Assembly (NCBI RefSeq): GCF_000473045.1
Contig: NZ_AXAY01000001.1
Coordinates: forward strand, 268,931 to 332,930
Length of the DNA stretch: 64,000 nucleotides
Source of the DNA: Bradyrhizobium sp. WSM3983
GTDB lineage: Bacteria > Pseudomonadota > Alphaproteobacteria > Rhizobiales > Xanthobacteraceae
Direction of reading: 5' to 3'
Shown here: positions 16,838 to 26,342 of the stretch, piece by piece
Layout: each line of letters opens with the position of its first letter
How positions within the stretch are numbered: the stretch's first letter is position 1
Made by a program: the position numbers and the translations under genes
Notes under the pieces: generated by a model
What the model was told of the DNA's origin: nothing
Database searches by the model: none
What the model saw: the letters and a program-made list of their open reading frames with translations, nothing else

Positions 16838-18070
16838 CTACGAAGCTGCGACCTCAGCCCTTCTCCCCGGCCGCCACAACACGATGCCGGCCGCGACGAC
16901 GTCCAGCACCACGCACATCGCAAACGCCATGGTGTAGTCACCGCTCGCGCTGCGCACGAGGCCGACGATGCCGGGGCCGAAGGCGCTGACGATGCCGCTG
17001 ATCGAAGTCCCCAGCCCCATCGCGGCCGCGAAAGCCGTGCTGCCGATCTCACGCTGGATGATCAAAGGCGGAAACGTGATCATGTTGCCGATCGAGAAGC
17101 CATAGACCGCGCAGCACATGAGCAGCACCGTCGGGCTCTGGCTTTGCAGGAGAACGAGCAGCGCTGCCGCCTGGCTCGTCATCGACGCCGCGCAGGCAAG
17201 CCGCGGATCGAGCCGATCGACGAACAGGCCGAGCGACAGCCGCCCGACCACGGCCATCGCCGCCATGATGGTAACCGCGAGGCCTGCACTGGCGCGACCG
17301 ATCAGCGGCTCGAGAAACGACACCTGGTGGATGATGAAGCCCATCTGCGCCAACAGCGCGACCGCGATCGGCAGCACCATGGTCCAGAATGACGCGTTGG
17401 TGAGCAGCTCCTTCCGCGAATGACGCGCGGATTTGTCGCCAGAGACACCTGCCGCTGCATTGGACGACGCCTCGACCGGCCAGCTGGTGAAGACGACGAC
17501 CACCGGCAGCACCAGCACCACCATCACGATAGTGGCTGCCAGCATGGCGGAGCGGAAACCGATGCTGCTGCTCAGCGCCAGCAAAACCGGAACCAGGATG
17601 ATGCCGCCGAAGGTGGCGCCGTTGAAGGCAAGGCTAAGCGCGAGCCCGCGACGCCGCGCGAACCACGCGTTCAGCACGGTCGCGATCACCACCGAGCCCA
17701 TGCCGGTCCAGCCGACCGACATCAGCGCATAGGCAAGATAGAGCTGCCAGGGCGCCTGCATCAGTCCCAGCAGCGCCGTCGATGCGCCAAGCGCCGTCAG
17801 CCCGCTCAGGATCAGCGCCCGCAGCCCGATGCGGGCGAGCAGATCGTCGGTGAAGATGACGAGGACGGAGGTCAACAGGAACGAGAAAGTGCTGGCCGCG
17901 GACACCAGCGTGCCCGGCCAGCCATGGGCGCGCTGGAGCTCGGCGAGATAGACGCCCTGGCCGTAGAGGCCGAAGCCGAACATGAAGAAGGCCATCAGGA
18001 AACAGGCCGACACCACGCGCCAGCCGCGGTAATGCAGCGAGGATTCGTCAGCGCCCGTTGCGGCAATCAT
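16838..18070 (-). CDS. MFS transporter
   Basis: The 410-residue protein has about twelve hydrophobic segments in two bundles, with a loop after about residue 195 (TSWPVEASSNAAAG). The typical inter-helix motif appears as FTDDLLARIGLRALILSG after helix 2, and the second half has a related FVDRLDPRLACAAS loop. It resembles the monocarboxylate/oxalate-formate antiporter branch of the major facilitator superfamily, but the substrate is not predictable. It ends convergently against the acyl-CoA dehydrogenase and is divergent from the crotonase gene. Confidence 0.85.
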   Translation of the reverse strand: MIAATGADESSLHYRGWRVVSACFLMAFFMFGFGLYGQGVYLAELQRAHGWPGTLVSAASTFSFLLTSVLVIFTDDLLARIGLRALILSGLTALGASTALLGLMQAPWQLYLAYALMSVGWTGMGSVVIATVLNAWFARRRGLALSLAFNGATFGGIILVPVLLALSSSIGFRSAMLAATIVMVVLVLPVVVVFTSWPVEASSNAAAGVSGDKSARHSRKELLTNASFWTMVLPIAVALLAQMGFIIHQVSFLEPLIGRASAGLAVTIMAAMAVVGRLSLGLFVDRLDPRLACAASMTSQAAALLVLLQSQSPTVLLMCCAVYGFSIGNMITFPPLIIQREIGSTAFAAAMGLGTSISGIVSAFGPGIVGLVRSASGDYTMAFAMCVVLDVVAAGIVLWRPGRRAEVAAS

Positions 18071-18364
18071 CGATCAAGCATCGGCCTCATGGAACGAGAC
18101 GGCTGATCGTGCCGCACAACCACCGGTTTTTCAATTGAAACATTGTAGCCGATTGTTGCAATGCGCAAAACGCCGCAGGACGTGTGATGCAGCTTCCGCG
18201 AGGTTCCCGGCGAATGCCACCATCGGACGGGTGTCATGCAACCGCTCACGGGTATCACCGTCGAAATGGTTGAGCCGCAGGATTGGCACGCCTGCCGGAT
18301 CATGTAGGCTCAGCATTGCAAGACTCGCCGATGGCAGGAGCCACAGCGGGCGCAGGGAGTGCTC

Positions 18365-19123
18365 ATGCCGAACGGCAACATCATCGTCACGGAGGAGCGC
18401 GCCACCCGCGTGATCACCCTGCGCCGCCCGGGCAAGAAGAATGCGATCACGCAGGACATGTACCGCGAGATGAGCCGCGCGATCGACACCGCGCAGAACC
18501 ATCCCGACATCCGCTGCATGATCATCACCGGCGGCTCCGGCGTGTTCACGGCCGGTGACGACATCGACGATTTCATGAAAGCCGACGCATCGCGCCCCGA
18601 AACGCTGTCGGATGGCGTCAGATTCCTCTATTCGCTGGCGCTGAACGTCAAGCCGATCATCGCAGCCGTGGACGGCGCCTCGATCGGCATGGGCACAGTG
18701 ATGCTGTTTCACTGCGACTACGTGCTGGCCTCGACCGCCGCGACCTTCTCGGCGCCTTACATCAATCTCGGGCTCGTTCCGGTCGGCGCCGCCAGCCTCT
18801 TGATGCCGAACACGATGGGTTACCAGCGCGCCTTCGCGATGCTGGTAATGGGCCGGACCTTCACCGCATCCGAGGCCCATGCCGCCGGCTTCGTCAACAC
18901 CGTGGTGTCGCCGGGACATACCGAGGTCGAAGCCCGCAAGGTGGCGCGAGAGATCTGCCGGCTGCCGGCCGAGGCGGTCGCAACCTCGCGCAAGCTGCTG
19001 CGCGCAGCACCCGAGGAGCTCACCCGCCGCATCGACCAGGAAGGCCATCTGTTCGGCGAGAAGTTGAAATCCGACGAAGCGATTGCAGCGTTCAATGCGT
19101 TTGCGAACAGGAAGAGGCGGTAG
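18365..19123 (+). CDS. Crotonase (enoyl-CoA hydratase/isomerase) family protein lacking the usual catalytic glutamates
   Basis: The 252-residue protein has the crotonase fold: the oxyanion-hole segment TAGDDIDDF, KPIIAAVDGASIGMG, then FHCDYVLAS and SAPYINLGLVPVGAASLLMP. In enoyl-CoA hydratase the catalytic glutamates sit in GGGCELAMMCD and QPEILLG. Here the aligned positions read GMGTVMLFHCD and APYINLG, so both glutamates are replaced (Val and Tyr). The alternative isomerase glutamate in a SPEG motif reads VPVG. The hydratase label is therefore doubtful. It may catalyse another crotonase reaction or none. The ATG at 18365 follows AGGGAG by five bases; an upstream GTG at 18359 is less likely. 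Confidence 0.85.
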   Translation: MPNGNIIVTEERATRVITLRRPGKKNAITQDMYREMSRAIDTAQNHPDIRCMIITGGSGVFTAGDDIDDFMKADASRPETLSDGVRFLYSLALNVKPIIAAVDGASIGMGTVMLFHCDYVLASTAATFSAPYINLGLVPVGAASLLMPNTMGYQRAFAMLVMGRTFTASEAHAAGFVNTVVSPGHTEVEARKVAREICRLPAEAVATSRKLLRAAPEELTRRIDQEGHLFGEKLKSDEAIAAFNAFANRKRR

Positions 19124-19126
19124 GAG

Positions 19127-19232
19127 CCGTCATTCCGGGGCGCGACGAAGTCGCGAGCCCGGAATCCATTCATCCGCCAACCCTGTGGCCCAATGGATTC
19201 CAAGGCGCTACGTGCGCCCCGGGAATGACGGC
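19127..19232. repeat. Interspersed palindromic element
   Basis: The element starts GTCATTCCGGGGCGC and ends CCCCGGGAATGAC, with internal complementary pieces (CGAAGTCG; GGAATCCATT / AATGGATTCC). It sits between the crotonase and nucleotidase genes and belongs to the same loose class as the one at 51878. Confidence 0.7.
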
Positions 19233-19277
19233 AAGAAGCTTCGTGAAATCTTCGCCTGGAACGTCTAGTCTGGTTCC

Positions 19278-20936
19278 ATGCGATACCAATCCATCCTTGC
19301 TACGCTTTCGTTCGCGCTCTGCGCCCTGCCCGCCGCGGCCCAAACCGCAGCGCCGGTTGAACTGCGCATTCTTGCGATCAACGATTTCCACGGCAATCTC
19401 CGCCCTCCGCCGGGCGGCATCCGCATCAACGATCCCGAGGACAAGAGCAAGAAGGTGATGGTGGCCGCGGGCGGCGCCGAGTACATGGCGACGCTGGTCA
19501 AGCAATTGCGCGAGGGGCACAAGAACACCATCTTCGTCGCCGCCGGCGACCTGATCGGGGCGAGCCCGTTCTTGTCAGCGATGTTTCACGACGAGCCGTC
19601 GGTCGAGGCGCTCTCGATGATGGGGCTTGCGATCAGTTCGGTCGGCAATCACGAATTCGACGAAGGCAAGGCCGAGCTGCTCAGGATGCAGAACGGCGGC
19701 TGCCATCCGGAGGATGGATGTCAGGGACCGCGTCCCTTCACCGGCGCGAAATTTCACTATCTCGCGGCCTCCACCATCGAGACCGCGACCGGCAAGAGCG
19801 TTTTGCCGCCTTACGAGATCAGGGAGTTCGAGGGCATCCCGGTCGCCTTCATCGGGCTGACCTTGAAGGAGACCGCCGGCATCGTCTCGCCCAAGGGCAT
19901 CACGGGACTCGAATTCCGCGACGAGGCCGAGACGGTGAACGCGCTGGTGCCGCAACTGAAAGCGCAGGGCGTCGAGGCGATCGTGGTACTGATCCACCAG
20001 GGCGGCGAGCCAACCGGCGACTACAACGAATGCCCTGATATCACGGGGCCGATCGTCGACATCGTCAAGAAATTCGACCGCGCCGTCGACGTCGTGGTCA
20101 GCGGCCACACGCATCGTGCCTATGTTTGCCAAATCGACGGCCGGCTCGTCACCAGCGGCGACAAATACGGCACGCTGGTCACCGCGATCGACCTCAAGCT
20201 CGATCCGGCAACACGAGACATCGTCAGCGCCAGGGGTGAGAACATCATCGTCGCCAACGCCTCGCTCGCCAAGGATCCCGAGCAGACCGCGCTGATCGAC
20301 GCTTATGACAAGCTCTCGGCACCGATTGCCAACCGGCCGGCCGGATCGGTGACGCAGACGCTGTCGCGCGTCCCGAACGAAGCCGGCGAAAGCGCACTCG
20401 GTGACGTCATCGCCGATGCACAGCTCGCCGCAACCAGGGACGCCAAGGATGGCAGCGCTGTCATCGCGCTCACCAATCCCGGTGGCATCCGCACCGACAT
20501 CATCCCGAAGGAGAACGGCGCGGTGTCCTACGGCGAACTGTTCGCGAGCCAGCCGTTCCGCAACCGCCTCGTCACCATGACGTTCACCGGCAGCCAGCTC
20601 AAGGACATGCTGGAGCAGCAATGGCTCGATCCGAAGCGACCGCGGATCCTCCAGGTGTCGATCGGATTCGCCTACAGCTGGGACGCATCAAGGCCGTTTG
20701 GCGAGCGCGTGATGGCCGACAAGATGACGCTCAACGGCAAGCCGATCGAGCCGGGCACGGGCTACCGCGTCACCATCAACGATTACCTCGCCGTCGGCGG
20801 CGACGGTTTTACAGTCGCGAAACAGGGCGCTTCGCCGCAATATGGCGGCTATGACGCCGATGCGCTGTTCGCCTTTTTCAAGGCGCATGGTCCGATCGGT
20901 CCGCTGCCGCCGACCCGCATCCTGCGCGTGAATTGA
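19278..20936 (+). CDS. Secreted 5'-nucleotidase / metallophosphoesterase (UshA-like)
   Basis: The 552-residue protein begins with a signal peptide (FALCALPAAAQ, cleavage near residue 22). The metallophosphatase domain has Asp36 and His38 in INDFHGN, then AGDLIGASP, VGNHEFDEG, VVLIHQGG and SGHTHRAY, so both metal sites are complete. From about residue 350 the C-terminal nucleotidase domain includes ALTNPGGIRTD, YGELFASQPF and a VNDYLAVGGDGF-like substrate loop (INDYLAVGGDGF). It should remove phosphate from nucleotides in the periplasm for salvage or phosphate supply. A cysteine pair in the insert CHPEDGC may form a disulfide. Confidence 0.92.
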   Translation: MRYQSILATLSFALCALPAAAQTAAPVELRILAINDFHGNLRPPPGGIRINDPEDKSKKVMVAAGGAEYMATLVKQLREGHKNTIFVAAGDLIGASPFLSAMFHDEPSVEALSMMGLAISSVGNHEFDEGKAELLRMQNGGCHPEDGCQGPRPFTGAKFHYLAASTIETATGKSVLPPYEIREFEGIPVAFIGLTLKETAGIVSPKGITGLEFRDEAETVNALVPQLKAQGVEAIVVLIHQGGEPTGDYNECPDITGPIVDIVKKFDRAVDVVVSGHTHRAYVCQIDGRLVTSGDKYGTLVTAIDLKLDPATRDIVSARGENIIVANASLAKDPEQTALIDAYDKLSAPIANRPAGSVTQTLSRVPNEAGESALGDVIADAQLAATRDAKDGSAVIALTNPGGIRTDIIPKENGAVSYGELFASQPFRNRLVTMTFTGSQLKDMLEQQWLDPKRPRILQVSIGFAYSWDASRPFGERVMADKMTLNGKPIEPGTGYRVTINDYLAVGGDGFTVAKQGASPQYGGYDADALFAFFKAHGPIGPLPPTRILRVN

Positions 20937-21070
20937 TCCGGATCAAACCGAGGCAGAGCGGGACAGCCCTTTGCCATTCGCGGCGGAACGCATAGATTGG
21001 ATTTGCATTGCGTTTTGGCGCCGGATGCGCCAAGCGACGTCGAGAGTTCGTTCCCTGTGAGGCCGACCTG

Positions 21071-22000
21071 ATGAGCACGCTTCTCCTTTCCCACAAGGCC
21101 TGCCTCGACCACGTCACGCCGCCGGGACACCCTGAAAGACCCGACCGCCTGCGCGCGGTGGAGGAAGCGCTGTCGGTTGAGCGCTTCCAATTCCTGGCGC
21201 GCGACCTCGCGCCGGAAGGCGATCTCGATCTCGTCACGCTGTGCCACAACGAGGATTACGTCACCGAGCTGCGCCACATCGCGCCGACCAGCGGCCAGGT
21301 CTATATCGATGGCGACACGTCGATGTCCCCGGGCACGTGGGAAGCGGTGATGCGCGGCGTCGGCGGCGCGGTGGCTGCGACCGAAGCGGTGATGAACGGC
21401 GAACACCGCAACGCCTTCGTCGCGGTACGCCCGCCCGGCCATCACGCCGAGATCGGCAAGCCCATGGGCTTCTGCTTCTTCGACAATGTCGCGATCGCCG
21501 CGCGCCATGCGCAGCGCAAATACGGCATCAAGCGCGCCGCCATCGTCGATTTCGACGTGCACCACGGCAACGGCACCCAGGACATCTTCTGGTCGGACCC
21601 GACCGTGATGTACTGCTCGACGCATCAGATGCCGCTGTTTCCGGGCACCGGCGCCAAGAGCGAGCGCGGCGATCACGACACCATCGTCAACGCGCCGCTC
21701 GCCTCCGAAGACGGCGGGCCCGAATTCCGCAGTGCGTTCGAGAATCTGATCCTGCCGCAGCTCGAAAAATTCAGCCCCGAACTTGTCATCATCTCGGCGG
21801 GCTTCGACGCGCATTACCGCGATCCGCTGGCCTCGCTGAATTTGCACGCGGAGGACTACACCTGGGTCACGCGCAAGCTGATGGACCTTGCAGACAAGTC
21901 CGCCGGAGGCCGCGTTGTTTCTGTGCTCGAAGGCGGCTACGATCTGCAAGGACTGAAAGAATCTGTTACGGCGCATGTCGGCGCCCTGATGGGCGCTTGA
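21071..22000 (+). CDS. Histone deacetylase-family (acetoin utilisation/APAH-like) amidohydrolase
   Basis: The 309-residue protein has the zinc-dependent deacetylase core: the charge-relay histidines 124-125 in RPPGHHAE, zinc ligands Asp162 and His164 in DFDVHHGNGTQ, Asp246 in SAGFDAHYRDPL, and a C-terminal LEGGYD tyrosine. Bacterial members act on acetylated lysines, polyamines or other small amides; the substrate is open. I use the ATG of MSTLLLS, preceded by GAGG, rather than the longer frame from 21008. It is followed 73 bases later by xseB, and the gene order with xseB and dxs suggests one housekeeping cluster. Confidence 0.9.
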   Translation: MSTLLLSHKACLDHVTPPGHPERPDRLRAVEEALSVERFQFLARDLAPEGDLDLVTLCHNEDYVTELRHIAPTSGQVYIDGDTSMSPGTWEAVMRGVGGAVAATEAVMNGEHRNAFVAVRPPGHHAEIGKPMGFCFFDNVAIAARHAQRKYGIKRAAIVDFDVHHGNGTQDIFWSDPTVMYCSTHQMPLFPGTGAKSERGDHDTIVNAPLASEDGGPEFRSAFENLILPQLEKFSPELVIISAGFDAHYRDPLASLNLHAEDYTWVTRKLMDLADKSAGGRVVSVLEGGYDLQGLKESVTAHVGALMGA

Positions 22001-22073
22001 CCCACCCGCCACATTAAGCCCGCAAAACTCTGCTGTTTTACACGAGAAGCGAATCGGGCAATCGGAAACGGAT

Positions 22074-22325
22074 ATGGCCGAAAATACCCAAGTCGACGTC
22101 TCCCGGCTCACCTTCGAGCGCGCGATCGAGGAACTCGAAACGATCGTGAAGCGGCTCGAAGACGGCAAGGTGCCGCTCGAGGAATCCGTCACGATCTACG
22201 AGCGCGGCGAAGCCCTGAAGCGGCGCTGCGAGGAGCTGTTGCGGCAGGCCGAGGCGCGCGTCGACAAGATCACCACCGATGCCAGCGGCCAAGCCACCGG
22301 CACCGCCCCGCTCGACGTGCAGTAA
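22074..22325 (+). CDS. xseB: Exodeoxyribonuclease VII small subunit
   Basis: The 83-residue product matches XseB over its full length: LTFERAIEELETIVKRLEDGKVPLEESVTIYERGEALKRRCEELLRQAEARVDKI. It is a two-helix protein, binds the large subunit XseA (not in this window) and is needed for degradation of single-stranded DNA. It lies downstream of the deacetylase-family gene and upstream of dxs, a neighbourhood often kept in bacteria. Confidence 0.95.
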   Translation: MAENTQVDVSRLTFERAIEELETIVKRLEDGKVPLEESVTIYERGEALKRRCEELLRQAEARVDKITTDASGQATGTAPLDVQ

Positions 22326-22916
22326 AGGGCGCCGCCCCAAAGCTGCGCGCTTCAAGCATCGCCCGTCTGCATTTTTTCAAGATCGCACGCCGCAGTCTCC
22401 GCTCACGGGATCGGGTGGCGGGGCACCAGAATTGAAGAATATCCTCGCCCGCGCCCTTCGGCCCGGCGAAACCTGCCAAAATCCCAGTGCTTTTCGCCCG
22501 GAATCCTGCCAAGGAACCGGGCACGATTGGAACCTCCCCTCCGGCGCCGCGATTAACCAAATTGGCCCGCCGGTTGCACCTGCATACCCGTAATCGGCCG
22601 GGCGGGTTGGCTTTGGCCCAAGCTTTGGTGTAAAGCTGCGCGGAGTGTGGCTTTTTGTTAGCTTTGACGTGGGGACCGATTTCCGATGCCAAGCGCTTCA
22701 AATCGCTAATGAATTGGCTGGGACGGACGAAGCCGATCTACGTGACAGGGATCACAGAGACTGAACCGGAGCGCACTTAAGCTCACCTAAGCTTGAAGAC
22801 GGGGCTTTGCCCCATGCAGGTGGCTCCGACGGTTTAAGGACTCGCGCTGCGCCGATATTGTGCAAACCCATCGCGCACCGGAACAATCTTCCGGTGCTGA
22901 CAAATTGGAAATCGCC
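22326..22916. other. Long leader/intergenic region upstream of dxs
   Basis: Nearly 600 bases separate xseB from dxs. I see no family-supported ORF, no known riboswitch consensus and no tRNA. A small hairpin, GACGGGGCTTTGCCCC near 22798-22814, and short AT-rich patches (GCTTTTTGTTAGC near 22650) suggest a separate dxs promoter here. Confidence 0.4.
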
Positions 22917-24845
22917 GTGAACGCATACAGTAAAACGCCGCTTCTCGACACCATCCGGACGCCGGACGACCTGCGCAAGCTCAAGGTCGAGCAGGTTCGC
23001 CAGGTCGCCGACGAGCTGCGTCAGGAGACCATCGATGCCGTCTCGGTGACTGGCGGTCACTTCGGCGCGGGTCTCGGCGTGGTCGAGCTCACCACCGCGA
23101 TCCACTACGTTTTCGACACGCCGCGCGACCGGCTGATCTGGGACGTCGGCCATCAGGCCTATCCGCACAAGATTCTCACCGGACGCCGCGACCGCATCCG
23201 CACGCTGCGCACCGGCGGCGGCCTGTCCGGCTTCACCAAGCGCAGCGAGAGCGATTACGATCCGTTCGGCGCCGCGCATTCCTCGACCTCGATCTCTGCC
23301 GGCCTCGGCATGGCGGTCGCGCGCGACCTCGCCGGCGGCAAGAACAACGTTATTGCAGTGATCGGTGACGGTGCGATGTCGGCGGGCATGGCCTATGAGG
23401 CCATGAACAATGCGGGCGCCATGAACTCGCGCCTGATCGTCATCCTCAACGACAACGACATGTCAATCGCCCCGCCGGTCGGCGCCATGAGCGCCTATCT
23501 GTCGCGCCTCTACTCCGGCAAGACCTATCGCACGCTGCGCGATGCGGCCAAGCAGATCAACAAGCGCCTGCCGAAGATCCTCGCGAACCGCGCCAACCGC
23601 GTCGAGGAATATTCCCGTGGCTTCATGATGGACGGCGGCACGCTGTTCGAGGAGCTCGGCTTCTATTACGTCGGCCCGATCGACGGCCATAACCTCGACC
23701 ATCTCCTGCCCGTGCTGAAGAACGTGCGCGACATGGAAACCGGCCCGATCCTGGTCCACGTCGTGACACAGAAGGGCAAGGGCTACGGCCCGGCGGAAGC
23801 TTCGGCCGACAAGTACCATGCCGTCGTCAAGTTCGACGTCGCGACGGGCACCCAGGCGAAGGCCAAGCCGAACGCGCCGGCCTACCAGAACGTGTTCGGC
23901 CAGAGCCTGGTCAAGGAAGCCGAGAAGGACGACAAGATCGTCGCCATCACCGCGGCGATGCCGTCGGGCACCGGCGTCGACATCTTCAATAAGGCGTTCC
24001 CCGACCGCACCTTCGACGTCGGCATCGCCGAGCAGCACGCGGTCACCTTCGCCGCCGGTCTTGCGACCGAAGGCTACAAGCCGTTCTGCGCGATCTACTC
24101 CACCTTCCTGCAGCGCGGCTACGACCAGATCGTCCATGACGTCGCGATCCAGAACCTGCCCGTCCGCTTCGCCATCGACCGCGCCGGCCTCGTCGGCGCC
24201 GACGGCGCGACGCATGCCGGCTCGTTCGACAATGCCTATCTCGGCTGTCTGCCGAACATGGTGATCATGGCGGCGGCGGATGAGGCTGAGCTCGTGCACA
24301 TGGTGGCGACCCAGGTCGCGATCAACGACCGTCCGAGCTCGCTGCGCTATCCGCGCGGCGAAGGTCGCGGCATCGAGATGCCCGACGTCGGCGTTCCCCT
24401 CGAGATCGGCAAGGGCCGCATGATCCGCCAGGGCAACAAGATCGCCCTGCTCTCCTTCGGCACGCGTCTGGCCGAATGCGAGAAGGCGGCCGACGAGCTC
24501 GCCGCCCACGGCCTCTCCACCTCGATCGCGGATGCGCGCTTCATGAAGCCGCTCGACACCGAGCTGGTGCTGAAGCTCGCCCGTGACCACGACGTCGTGA
24601 TCACGGTGGAGGAAGGCTCGGTCGGCGGCTTCGGCTCGCATGTCGCGCAATTCCTGACCGATCAGGGCGTGCTCGACACCGGCATGGTCAAGTTCCGCAC
24701 GATGGTGCTGCCGGACGTGTTCCTGGATCACGACACGCCGAACGCGATGTACGCCCGCGCCGGTCTCGACGCCAAGGGCATCGTCGCCAAGGTGTTCGAA
24801 GCGCTCGGCAAGGACGTCAAGACCGAGACGGTCAAGCTCGCCTGA
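22917..24845 (+). CDS. dxs: 1-deoxy-D-xylulose-5-phosphate synthase
   Basis: The 642-residue enzyme makes DXP from pyruvate and glyceraldehyde 3-phosphate with thiamine diphosphate, the first step of the MEP isoprenoid pathway. Landmarks are [32 protein letters not shown], the ThDP/Mg site [18 protein letters not shown] to ILNDNDMSI, the pyrimidine-domain [15 protein letters not shown] with its glutamate, and the C-terminal [13 protein letters not shown]. The start is a GTG at 22917 ([13 protein letters not shown]), preceded by GGAA; the frame is open further upstream, but that stretch has no family resemblance. It provides precursors for hopanoids, quinones and carotenoids. Confidence 0.96.
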   Translation: MNAYSKTPLLDTIRTPDDLRKLKVEQVRQVADELRQETIDAVSVTGGHFGAGLGVVELTTAIHYVFDTPRDRLIWDVGHQAYPHKILTGRRDRIRTLRTGGGLSGFTKRSESDYDPFGAAHSSTSISAGLGMAVARDLAGGKNNVIAVIGDGAMSAGMAYEAMNNAGAMNSRLIVILNDNDMSIAPPVGAMSAYLSRLYSGKTYRTLRDAAKQINKRLPKILANRANRVEEYSRGFMMDGGTLFEELGFYYVGPIDGHNLDHLLPVLKNVRDMETGPILVHVVTQKGKGYGPAEASADKYHAVVKFDVATGTQAKAKPNAPAYQNVFGQSLVKEAEKDDKIVAITAAMPSGTGVDIFNKAFPDRTFDVGIAEQHAVTFAAGLATEGYKPFCAIYSTFLQRGYDQIVHDVAIQNLPVRFAIDRAGLVGADGATHAGSFDNAYLGCLPNMVIMAAADEAELVHMVATQVAINDRPSSLRYPRGEGRGIEMPDVGVPLEIGKGRMIRQGNKIALLSFGTRLAECEKAADELAAHGLSTSIADARFMKPLDTELVLKLARDHDVVITVEEGSVGGFGSHVAQFLTDQGVLDTGMVKFRTMVLPDVFLDHDTPNAMYARAGLDAKGIVAKVFEALGKDVKTETVKLA

Positions 24846-24851
24846 GGCTGG

Positions 24852-24980
24852 TTCACCTCTCCCGCTTGCGGGAGAGGTCGACGCGAAGCGTCGGGTGAGG
24901 GCTCTATCCTCTAGGGGATTGTCCCGTTGCGGAGACACCCTCTCCCCAACCCTCCCCCGCAGGCGGGGAGGGAGCGCAGT
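24852..24980. repeat. Interspersed palindromic elements
   Basis: ACCTCTCCCGCTTGCGGGAGAGGT is a perfect hairpin at 24852-24875. A second GC-rich block, ACCCTCTCCCC to GGCGGGGAGGGAG, closes the region near 24980. The block lies immediately after the dxs stop and could also terminate transcription. Confidence 0.7.
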
Positions 24981-25026
24981 TTTCGCCGCGGTTCTTAACT
25001 CGCCTGATTTCTCCTGGGCAGTCCCG

Positions 25027-25581
25027 ATGAAAATCTATCTGGCAGGTCCCGACGTGTTCCTGCCGGACGCGGTTGAGATCGGCCGGCGTAAAGCCGCGAT
25101 CTGTGCTGCTCACGGCCTCACCGGCCTCTATCCCCTCGACAACACGGTCGACCTCACCGCGCCTGACGCGTCGCGGCAGATCTTTTTCGGCAACGAGGCC
25201 ATGATGGACGAGGCCGACGCCATCATCGCCAATCTCACACCGTTCCGCGGCGCCGGTGCGGATCCCGGCACCGTCTACGAGCTCGGCTACGTGGCCGGCC
25301 GCCGCAAGTTTTGCCTGGCCTATTCCAACGATCCCGCCGCCTACGCCGACCGCGTCACGCGCTTCATGAACGTGACGTCCGAGGACGGGCGGCTGGTCGA
25401 TGCGCAGGGGCTGACGGTCGAGGATTTTGGCCTCGTCGACAATCTCATGATGATCCATGCGCTGGAGCTGCATGGTTGCCCGCTGGTGACACCGGCCGAG
25501 CAGCCAGCCGACGTCTGGCACGATCTCGCCGCGTTCGAGACTTGCGTCCGGATGGCAGCCGCGCGATTGATCGCTACATAG
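25027..25581 (+). CDS. Nucleoside 2-deoxyribosyltransferase-like protein
   Basis: The 184-residue protein has the N-deoxyribosyltransferase fold: KIYLAGPDVFLPDA (substrate loop), ADAIIANLTPFRGAGADPGTVYELGYV with the catalytic Glu85, and a C-terminal VDNLMMIHAL helix. Members cleave or swap the N-glycosidic bond of deoxynucleosides or nucleotides, which serves salvage or pool cleaning. The ATG at 25027 was chosen because homology begins exactly at MKIYLAGP; the longer frame from 24895 runs into repeat sequence. It is followed 26 bases later by tlyA. Confidence 0.85.
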   Translation: MKIYLAGPDVFLPDAVEIGRRKAAICAAHGLTGLYPLDNTVDLTAPDASRQIFFGNEAMMDEADAIIANLTPFRGAGADPGTVYELGYVAGRRKFCLAYSNDPAAYADRVTRFMNVTSEDGRLVDAQGLTVEDFGLVDNLMMIHALELHGCPLVTPAEQPADVWHDLAAFETCVRMAAARLIAT

Positions 25582-25607
25582 ACGTTTCAATCGTCTTCGG
25601 AGAATTC

Positions 25608-26342
25608 ATGTCCCCTGCCCGCAAGCGCGCGGATGTTCTGCTGGTCGAGCGCGGCCTGTTCGAGAGCCGGGCGCGGGCGCGCGCGGCCATCGAGGCCGGC
25701 CTCGTCACGGCCGACGACAAGCAGGTCGCAAAGCCGTCGGAGACGATCGCCGAGGACGCGGTGATTCAGGCCGAGCCGGCGCATCCCTACGTCTCGCGCG
25801 GCGGCGTCAAGCTCGCCGGCGCGCTGGAGCGCTACCCGATCGAGGTCGAGGACCATGTCTGCCTCGATGTCGGTGCGTCTACCGGCGGCTTTACCGAGGT
25901 GCTGCTGGCGAACGGCGCGAGCCTGGTGTTTGCCATCGACGTCGGCACCAGCCAGCTGCATGCCTCGCTGCGTGGTCATCCCAAGATCGTGTCGATGGAG
26001 GAGACCGATATTCGCAGCTACGAGGGCAAGCGACTGCCGGCGCGGCCCGATATCGTCGTCATCGACGTCAGCTTCATCTCGCTGAAGGCCGTGCTGCCGG
26101 TGGCGCTGTCACTCGCAGCTGCGCCCATGAGTCTGCTCGCGCTGATCAAGCCGCAATTCGAGGCCGATCGGAAGCACAACAAGAAGGGCATCATCCGCGA
26201 CGCCGCGGTGCATCGGGAGATCTGCGACGACATCGCAGCCTTTGCCGCATCGCTCGGCTGCACCGGCATCGAGGTGTTTCCCTCCTCGATTGCCGGCGGC
26301 GACGGCAATATCGAATTCTTCCTGGGAGCGCGCCGTGGTTGA
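25608..26342 (+). CDS. tlyA: TlyA-family rRNA 2'-O-methyltransferase
   Basis: The 244-residue protein joins an N-terminal S4 RNA-binding domain ([28 protein letters not shown]) to an FtsJ-like Rossmann methyltransferase. Motif I is [16 protein letters not shown], and [15 protein letters not shown] and ALIKPQFE supply the K-D-K-E type catalytic residues. TlyA methylates ribose 2'-OH groups in 16S/23S rRNA, and older annotations call it haemolysin. GGAG lies just before the ATG. The gene overlaps the next one by eight bases, indicating coupled translation. Confidence 0.92.
   Translation: MSPARKRADVLLVERGLFESRARARAAIEAGLVTADDKQVAKPSETIAEDAVIQAEPAHPYVSRGGVKLAGALERYPIEVEDHVCLDVGASTGGFTEVLLANGASLVFAIDVGTSQLHASLRGHPKIVSMEETDIRSYEGKRLPARPDIVVIDVSFISLKAVLPVALSLAAAPMSLLALIKPQFEADRKHNKKGIIRDAAVHREICDDIAAFAASLGCTGIEVFPSSIAGGDGNIEFFLGARRG

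Noticed and set aside
23463..24938. A 491-codon frame antisense to dxs
   Set aside because: dxs has full family motifs on the plus strand; the antisense frame has none.
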